Below are positions 5,994 through 9,620 of a DNA stretch of 9,620 bases, in pieces. The stretch's first letter is position 1; the number at the start of each line of letters is the position of its first letter. This DNA comes from an uncultured Pseudomonadota bacterium (GTDB taxonomy: Bacteria; Pseudomonadota; Gammaproteobacteria; Burkholderiales; Casimicrobiaceae): assembly GCA_937958295.1 (NCBI GenBank), contig CALFEY010000164.1:1-9620 (forward strand). The letters run 5' to 3'. Both the position numbers and the translations under genes were made by a program. Under the pieces are notes generated by a model. The model ran no database searches. It was given only the letters and a program-made list of their open reading frames with translations, and was not told where the DNA came from.

Positions 5994-6911
5994 ATGGCGG
6001 CACGATCCATCGCGAGCTTGACCGTCTCGTTCGGGCTGGTTTCGATACCCGTAAAGCTCTTTTCGGCCACCGAGGCATCCAAGCAGATCAGCTTCAACAT
6101 GCTGCACAAGGGCTGCGGCTCGCGCCTGAAGCAGCAGTATCTGTGCATCAAGGAAGACATTCCCGTGCCCCGGGAGGACATCGTCAAGGGCTATGAGTTT
6201 GCCAAGGACCAGTACGTCCAGTTCACGCCCGAGGAGCTGAAGGCGATGGAGGAAGTCGGCACCCATACCGCCGACATCACCGAGTTCGTGCCGCTCGATA
6301 CCGTGGACCCGGTGTACTTCGACAAGGCCTACTACCTTGCGCCCGACAAGGGCGGCGCCAAGCCCTACGCCCTGCTCGCCGCCGCGCTGCGTGAATCCAA
6401 CAAGTGCGCGCTCGGCCGCTGGGCCGCGCGCGGCAAGCAGTACATCGTGATGATCCGGCCGGTGGACGACGGGCTCGTGATGCAGCAGCTCCTCTACGCC
6501 GGCGAGGTTCGCGCGATCAAGGACCTCGATATTCCCGCCACCGAGGTCAAGCCCGCCGAACTCAAGCTCGCGCAGATGCTGATCGAGCAGCAGTCCGTCG
6601 ATGCCTTCGATCCCATGCAGTACAAGGACGAGGTAGCGGCGCGTATCGAGGCGGCCGTGCAGAAAAAGGTCGAGGGTCAGGAAATCACGCTTACCGATGC
6701 GCCGCAGCCCACGGGTCAGGTGATCGACCTCATGGATGCGCTGCGCGCGAGCCTCGAGAAGAAAGCACCGCGCAAGTCGGCGCCGCCTGTGGTAACGGCG
6801 GTCTCGGCCCCCGCCAAGGCCCCGGCCGCGCGCAAGCCCGCCAAGCGCGCGCAAGTCGTGGAAGAAGCGCCCGCGCCGGCCGCGCGCAAGGTCGCGCGCG
6901 GCAAGGGCTAG
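5994..6911 (+). CDS. ku: Non-homologous end-joining protein Ku
   Basis: A 305-residue bacterial Ku, which forms a homodimeric ring on DNA double-strand ends and recruits LigD. The Ku core covers about 1-255: it opens with the family start ARSIASLTVSFGLVSIPVKLFSA (residues 3-25), followed by ISFNMLHKGCGSRLKQQYLC, the DIVKGYEF motif (62-69), PVYFDKAYYLAPDKGG (106-121), GKQYIVMIRP (147-156) and the LAQMLIEQ helix (192-199). Residues 256-305 form a Lys/Ala/Pro-rich, probably disordered basic tail of the kind seen in longer bacterial Ku proteins, where it affects DNA binding. The ATG at 5994 is supported by AGGAG 7 nt upstream. An in-frame extension back to 5850 overlaps ligD and lacks Ku similarity. 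The gene lies 61 nt after ligD and 30 nt before the MerR-TPR gene, probably in one operon. Confidence 0.98.
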   Translation: MAARSIASLTVSFGLVSIPVKLFSATEASKQISFNMLHKGCGSRLKQQYLCIKEDIPVPREDIVKGYEFAKDQYVQFTPEELKAMEEVGTHTADITEFVPLDTVDPVYFDKAYYLAPDKGGAKPYALLAAALRESNKCALGRWAARGKQYIVMIRPVDDGLVMQQLLYAGEVRAIKDLDIPATEVKPAELKLAQMLIEQQSVDAFDPMQYKDEVAARIEAAVQKKVEGQEITLTDAPQPTGQVIDLMDALRASLEKKAPRKSAPPVVTAVSAPAKAPAARKPAKRAQVVEEAPAPAARKVARGKG

Positions 6912-6922
6912 GCTCGCCCTCG

Positions 6923-6938
6923 CGGTGCGGTCGCACCG
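6923..6938. repeat. Compact palindrome between ku and the MerR-TPR gene
   Basis: CGGTGCG (6923-6929) and CGCACCG (6932-6938) are perfect 7-bp arms around GT. The site fills much of the 30-nt gap and ends 3 nt before the GTG start at 6942, in the place where a ribosome-binding site would be. As RNA it can form a 6-bp stem with a GGTC tetraloop, which would hinder initiation unless translation from ku disrupts it. As DNA it could be a dyad operator, for example for the adjacent HTH protein. Both roles are inference. Confidence 0.45.
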
Positions 6939-6941
6939 GTC

Positions 6942-7757
6942 GTGACCGTCTATGGCGTAAGGGAGGTCGAGCGCGTGCTGCGGCTTTCGCGCAGCACCAT
7001 CCGCTCGCTCGTTGCCGAAGGCTTCGTGACTCCCACGCGAGGGCCGCGCAACGCGTGGCAGTTCTCCTTCCAGGACCTCATCGTGCTGCGCACGGCCCAG
7101 GTGCTTGTGCGCGCCAACGTGCCGGCGCGACGCATCATGCGCTCGCTGCGCGAGCTGCGCCGGAGGCTGCCCGACGCCATGCCGCTGTCGGGACTGGCGA
7201 TCGGTGCGGTGGCGGACCACGTCGTGGTCCGCGAGGGAGGCGGCCGCTGGCAGGCCGACGACGGCCAGTACGTGCTGGAGTTCGGCCCCGACCCTGTCGG
7301 CGGCGGCTTGCGGCTGGTCGAGACGGTGGAGGCGCCGGCGGTCGATGCGCACGCGTGGTTCGAGCGGGGCGCCACGCTCGAAGAAAAGGACACGGGCGCC
7401 GCGATTGCGGCCTACGAGAAGGCGCTCGCCGCTGATGCCACGCTGCTCGATGCTTCGATCAACCTCGGCCGGCTGCTGCACGACCGTGGCGAGCTCGCCC
7501 GTGCCGAGCGCGTCTACCGTGCGGCCGTGGCCGCAGGCGGCAACGATGCAGTGCTGCTCTTCAACCTCGGCGTGCTGCTCGAGGACATGGGACAGGCGGA
7601 TCGGGCGCTCGCAGCTTACGAGGGCGCTCTGCAAAGCGACGCCGACTTCGCCGACGGCCATTACAACCTCGCACTCCTCTTCGAGAAGCTCAAGCGTCCC
7701 AAGGACGCGCTACGGCACATGGCGCGGTACCGGATCCTCGTGGGCAAAGGCGTGTAA
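6942..7757 (+). CDS. MerR-type HTH protein with C-terminal tetratricopeptide repeats
   Basis: A 271-residue protein with an unusual architecture. Residues 3-75 resemble a MerR winged helix-turn-helix: VYGVREVERVLRLSRSTIRSLV, then GFVTPTRGPRN, a wing with WQFSFQDL and the helix LRTAQVLVRANVPARRIMRSL. Residues 80-128 look like a small beta-rich segment. From ~135 to 268 there are about four TPR units (near 137-168, 171-202, 204-236 and 239-268), with typical spacing such as LFNLGVLLEDMGQADRALAAYEGAL. The usual MerR dimerisation helix and metal- or drug-binding tail are absent; TPRs suggest a protein partner instead. The GTG at 6942 is the only start codon in frame after the ku stop, and there is no clear SD. 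It lies 30 nt after ku, suggesting a link to NHEJ as regulator or adaptor, but no specific function is established. No Cys-rich metal site is seen. Confidence 0.88.
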   Translation: MTVYGVREVERVLRLSRSTIRSLVAEGFVTPTRGPRNAWQFSFQDLIVLRTAQVLVRANVPARRIMRSLRELRRRLPDAMPLSGLAIGAVADHVVVREGGGRWQADDGQYVLEFGPDPVGGGLRLVETVEAPAVDAHAWFERGATLEEKDTGAAIAAYEKALAADATLLDASINLGRLLHDRGELARAERVYRAAVAAGGNDAVLLFNLGVLLEDMGQADRALAAYEGALQSDADFADGHYNLALLFEKLKRPKDALRHMARYRILVGKGV

Positions 7758-7986
7758 GGCAACGTAGGCCGCGCATGCACACGACCGCCAGGTGCCGCCC
7801 GGCGCCTGCGCCGGAATGGCCCGCGCGGCTTTCGGGTTTGCGCCAGCTCAAGCAAAGGGTTCGCCGGTGCCGCGTGTGCCGTGCGATGCCGTAGCATGGC
7901 CGCTTTAGCCGCTCGTCTCGACCGCCGCGCCAGCCTCTGCCTTCGGCGGACCGCTGCCTCGCGCGAGCGCAGACACCGCACCGCCC
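7758..7986. other. Non-coding gap between the NHEJ cluster and the efflux operon
   Basis: This 229-bp GC-rich gap has no convincing gene. It should contain the end of the NHEJ-side transcript and the promoter of the HlyD-ABC operon. Near its left end is the perfect palindrome at 7799-7814. A TAGCAT (7892-7897) resembles a -10 element about 90 bp before the HlyD ATG, but no matching -35 is evident. No Shine-Dalgarno sequence is visible directly before the HlyD start. Confidence 0.4.
7799..7814. terminator. GC-rich palindrome after the MerR-TPR gene, possible terminator hairpin
   Basis: CCGGCGC (7799-7805) and GCGCCGG (7808-7814) are perfect 7-bp arms around CT, 41 nt after the MerR-TPR stop. 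It could fold into a very stable RNA stem and end the upstream transcript, but no T-run follows, so Rho-independent termination is uncertain. It could instead be an operator for the downstream efflux operon. Confidence 0.3.
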
Positions 7987-9093
7987 ATGCAGGACACCCC
8001 CACCGGCGCATCTGCCGGATCGCCCGCCCTACTGCGCCGGCGCTGGCCGCTGCTGGTGGTCGCCGTCGCGCTGGTCGCCGCAGGCTTCTATGCGTGGCGC
8101 GAAGTCGGGCGCGACGAGCTTTCTCCGGATCTCGCCCGCGGCAACGGCCGCATCGAGGCCACGGAGGTCGACATCGCGACCAAGATCCCGGGCCGCATTC
8201 GCGAGATTCTCGCTAACGAAGGCGACTTCGTTCGCGCTGGCGACGTGCTCGCGCGCATGGACACAACGCAGCTCGAGGCCCAGCGTCGGCAGGCGCAGGC
8301 GCAGCTCGACCAGGCCATCACCGGCGTGGCCACGGCGCGAAGCATGGTCGCGCAGCGACAGGCGGAGCGCGCCGCCAACGCGGCGCAGGTCACGCAGCGG
8401 CAAACGGCCGTGAGCGCCGCCGGCAAGCGCCTCGCGCGCTCCGAGCAGCTCGCCAAGACCGGCTTCATCTCGGCGCAGGTGCTCGACGACGATCGTGCCG
8501 CCCTCGACAGCGCCACGGCGCTCGTGAGCGCAGCGCAGGCGCAACTCGCGGCCTCCGATGCGGCCATCAACGCCACGCTGGCGCAGGTGACCGATGCCGA
8601 GTCGGCGGTGGCGGCCGCGCGCGCCGCCCTGGATGCGGTGACTGCGGATCTCGTCGATGCGACGCTCCTCGCGCCGCGTGACGGTCGCGTGCAGTATCGC
8701 GTCGCGCAAGCAGGCGAGGTCCTCGCCGCCGGCGGCCGGGTGCTCAACCTCGTCGACCTCTCCGATGTCTACATGACGTTCTACCTGCCCACGGCGGTGG
8801 CCGGTCGGGTGGCCATCGGATCCGAGGCGCGCCTGGTGCTCGACGCCGCGCCCGGCCTCGTGATCCCCGCGACGATCACCTTCGTGGCCGACGTGGCGCA
8901 GTTCACCCCGAAGACGGTCGAGACGCAGGACGAGCGCATGAAGCTCATGTTCAGGGTCAAGGCGCAGATCCCGCCGGAGCTCCTGCGCAAGCACATCACG
9001 CAGGTGAAGACGGGCCTGCCCGGCGTTGCCTACGTGCGCGTGGATCCCGCCGCGCCGTGGCCCGAGCGCCTGCAGGGCAAGCTCGTGCAATGA
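7987..9093 (+). CDS. HlyD-family membrane-fusion protein of a YhiI/YbhG-type ABC exporter
   Basis: A 368-residue periplasmic adaptor anchored in the inner membrane, linking an ABC exporter to an outer-membrane channel. One N-terminal membrane segment is at about 20-38, preceded by RRR. The first half of the lipoyl-like domain is NGRIEATEVDIATKIPGRI (53-71) through EGDFVRAGDVLARMD (78-92). A long Ala/Gln-rich coiled-coil hairpin covers about 93-225, with a turn near TGFISAQVLDDD (158-169). The second lipoyl half is LLAPRDGRVQYRVAQAGEVL (227-246), followed by a beta-barrel with VYMTFYLP (261-268) and FTPKTVETQDERMKLMFRVK (306-325), characteristic of YhiI/YbhG relatives. The ATG at 7987 has no clear SD, but nothing in frame just upstream is a better start. 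Its stop overlaps the ABC ATPase start by 4 nt (ATGA), implying translational coupling. The exported substrate is unknown. Confidence 0.93.
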   Translation: MQDTPTGASAGSPALLRRRWPLLVVAVALVAAGFYAWREVGRDELSPDLARGNGRIEATEVDIATKIPGRIREILANEGDFVRAGDVLARMDTTQLEAQRRQAQAQLDQAITGVATARSMVAQRQAERAANAAQVTQRQTAVSAAGKRLARSEQLAKTGFISAQVLDDDRAALDSATALVSAAQAQLAASDAAINATLAQVTDAESAVAAARAALDAVTADLVDATLLAPRDGRVQYRVAQAGEVLAAGGRVLNLVDLSDVYMTFYLPTAVAGRVAIGSEARLVLDAAPGLVIPATITFVADVAQFTPKTVETQDERMKLMFRVKAQIPPELLRKHITQVKTGLPGVAYVRVDPAAPWPERLQGKLVQ

Positions 9094-9620
9094 GCGCCAC
9101 GAGCGGTGCCCGGGAGCCGGTCGCTGCCGTTGCACGCTTCGCGGACGTCACGCTTACCTACGGGGCAACGCGCGCACTCGCGGCGGTCTCCCTCGACATT
9201 CCGCAAGGTCGGATGGTCGGCCTCATCGGGCCGGATGGCGTGGGCAAGTCCTCCCTGCTCGCGCTCGCGGCCGGCGCGCGCGCCCTCCAGTCGGGCCGGA
9301 TCGAGGTACTGGGCGGCGACATGGCGGACACTGCCCACCGCGAGCGCGCCTACACGCGCATCGCCTACATGCCCCAGGGGCTGGGGCGCAACCTCTATCC
9401 GACGCTGTCGATCTTCGAGAATGTCGACTTCTTCGGCCGTCTCTTCGGCCACGACAAGGTCGAGCGCGAGCGTCGCATCGGCGTGCTGCTCGAGCGCACG
9501 GGACTCGCGCCGTTCGCGGACCGGCCGGCGGGCAAGCTCTCCGGCGGCATGAAGCAGAAGCTCGGCCTGTGCTGTGCCCTCATCCACGATCCCGACCTTC
9601 TGATCCTGGACGAGCCCACC
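9090..9620 (+). CDS. ABC transporter ATP-binding protein, RbbA/YhiH- or YbhF-like (3' end outside window)
   Basis: The first 177 residues of an ABC ATPase that powers the exporter paired with the HlyD protein. The frame is open to the right edge. Walker A is GPDGVGKS (47-54, Lys53), the Q-loop is MPQG with Gln96, the signature is LSGGM (150-154), and Walker B is LLILDE (170-175, Glu175). GLGRNLYPTLSIFENVDFFGRLFG (97-120) is strongly reminiscent of RbbA/YhiH, as is Asp in the Walker A loop (GPDG). In that family the protein continues with a second ATPase and often a fused permease, so the full gene may be much longer; whether fused or separate cannot be seen here. The ATG at 9090 overlaps the HlyD stop (ATGA), and the conserved ABC start (ARFADVTLTYG) follows after ~14 residues. 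Confidence is high for the ABC call and moderate for the subfamily. Confidence 0.93.
   Translation, partial: MSATSGAREPVAAVARFADVTLTYGATRALAAVSLDIPQGRMVGLIGPDGVGKSSLLALAAGARALQSGRIEVLGGDMADTAHRERAYTRIAYMPQGLGRNLYPTLSIFENVDFFGRLFGHDKVERERRIGVLLERTGLAPFADRPAGKLSGGMKQKLGLCCALIHDPDLLILDEPT

Noticed and set aside
3224..6911. LigD-Ku as a novel system
   Set aside because: This is the well-known bacterial NHEJ pair; only its neighbours and junction elements are treated as possibly new.
5823..7661. A 612-codon open frame on the - strand opposite ligD end, ku and MerR-TPR
   Set aside because: It mirrors codon bias of high-GC genes on the other strand, is rich in Arg/His/Gly/Leu without any recognisable domain, and lies opposite two certain genes.
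7881..8216. A + strand frame overlapping the HlyD start
   Set aside because: Arg-rich out-of-frame translation overlapping the HlyD N-terminus; no similarity seen and no ribosome site.
8029..9135. A 368-codon open frame on the - strand opposite the HlyD gene
   Set aside because: Arg/His/Gly/Leu-rich translation without motifs; the + strand frame has clear HlyD features.
1..9620. Mobile elements, CRISPR arrays, tRNA or rRNA genes
   Set aside because: No transposase or integrase motifs, no regularly spaced repeats, and no cloverleaf or conserved rRNA sequence were seen; composition is uniform.

Overview
The window is high-GC DNA, densely packed with bacterial genes and long antisense shadow frames. 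The gene families point to a proteobacterium, probably a betaproteobacterium. The clues are a LigD with the domain order phosphoesterase-ligase-polymerase, an adjacent Ku, and a YhiI/RbbA-like exporter. The placement is inferred from family knowledge, because no rRNA or other phylogenetic marker is present.

Region 1 (1-1937) holds the 3' part of a short-chain dehydrogenase/reductase gene on the + strand, cut by the left edge. It meets a - strand pair tail to tail: a DUF72 (YecE-like) gene followed after 22 nt by a small alpha/beta hydrolase. The SDR and hydrolase stop codons interlock in one CTAG tetranucleotide.

Region 2 (1938-7757) starts at a 166-bp divergent intergenic region. It then runs through four + strand genes with short gaps (58, 61 and 30 nt): a UPF0104/MprF-type membrane protein, ligD, ku, and a MerR-type helix-turn-helix protein fused to tetratricopeptide repeats. 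LigD and Ku together form the two-protein bacterial non-homologous end-joining (NHEJ) system. Ku binds broken DNA ends and recruits LigD, which processes, fills and seals them. All catalytic motifs of the three LigD domains are visible. The MerR-TPR protein is the least understood member and the best candidate for an undescribed NHEJ-linked regulator or adaptor.

Region 3 (7758-9620) has a 229-bp non-coding gap followed by an efflux operon: an HlyD-type membrane-fusion protein overlapping by 4 nt the start of an ABC ATPase. The ATPase resembles the first half of RbbA/YhiH or YbhF and runs off the right edge. This ATPase reading frame is open to the end of the window and has intact Walker A, Q-loop, signature and Walker B motifs.

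Small perfect inverted repeats lie at several junctions: the divergent promoter region, before the UPF0104 start, ligD/ku, ku/merR-TPR, and after merR-TPR. They are recorded as separate features because they could be operators, RNA hairpins or processing sites. I saw no tRNA, rRNA, CRISPR array, insertion sequence or transposase. The core NHEJ module is a known system. The novelty lies in its neighbours and junction elements.
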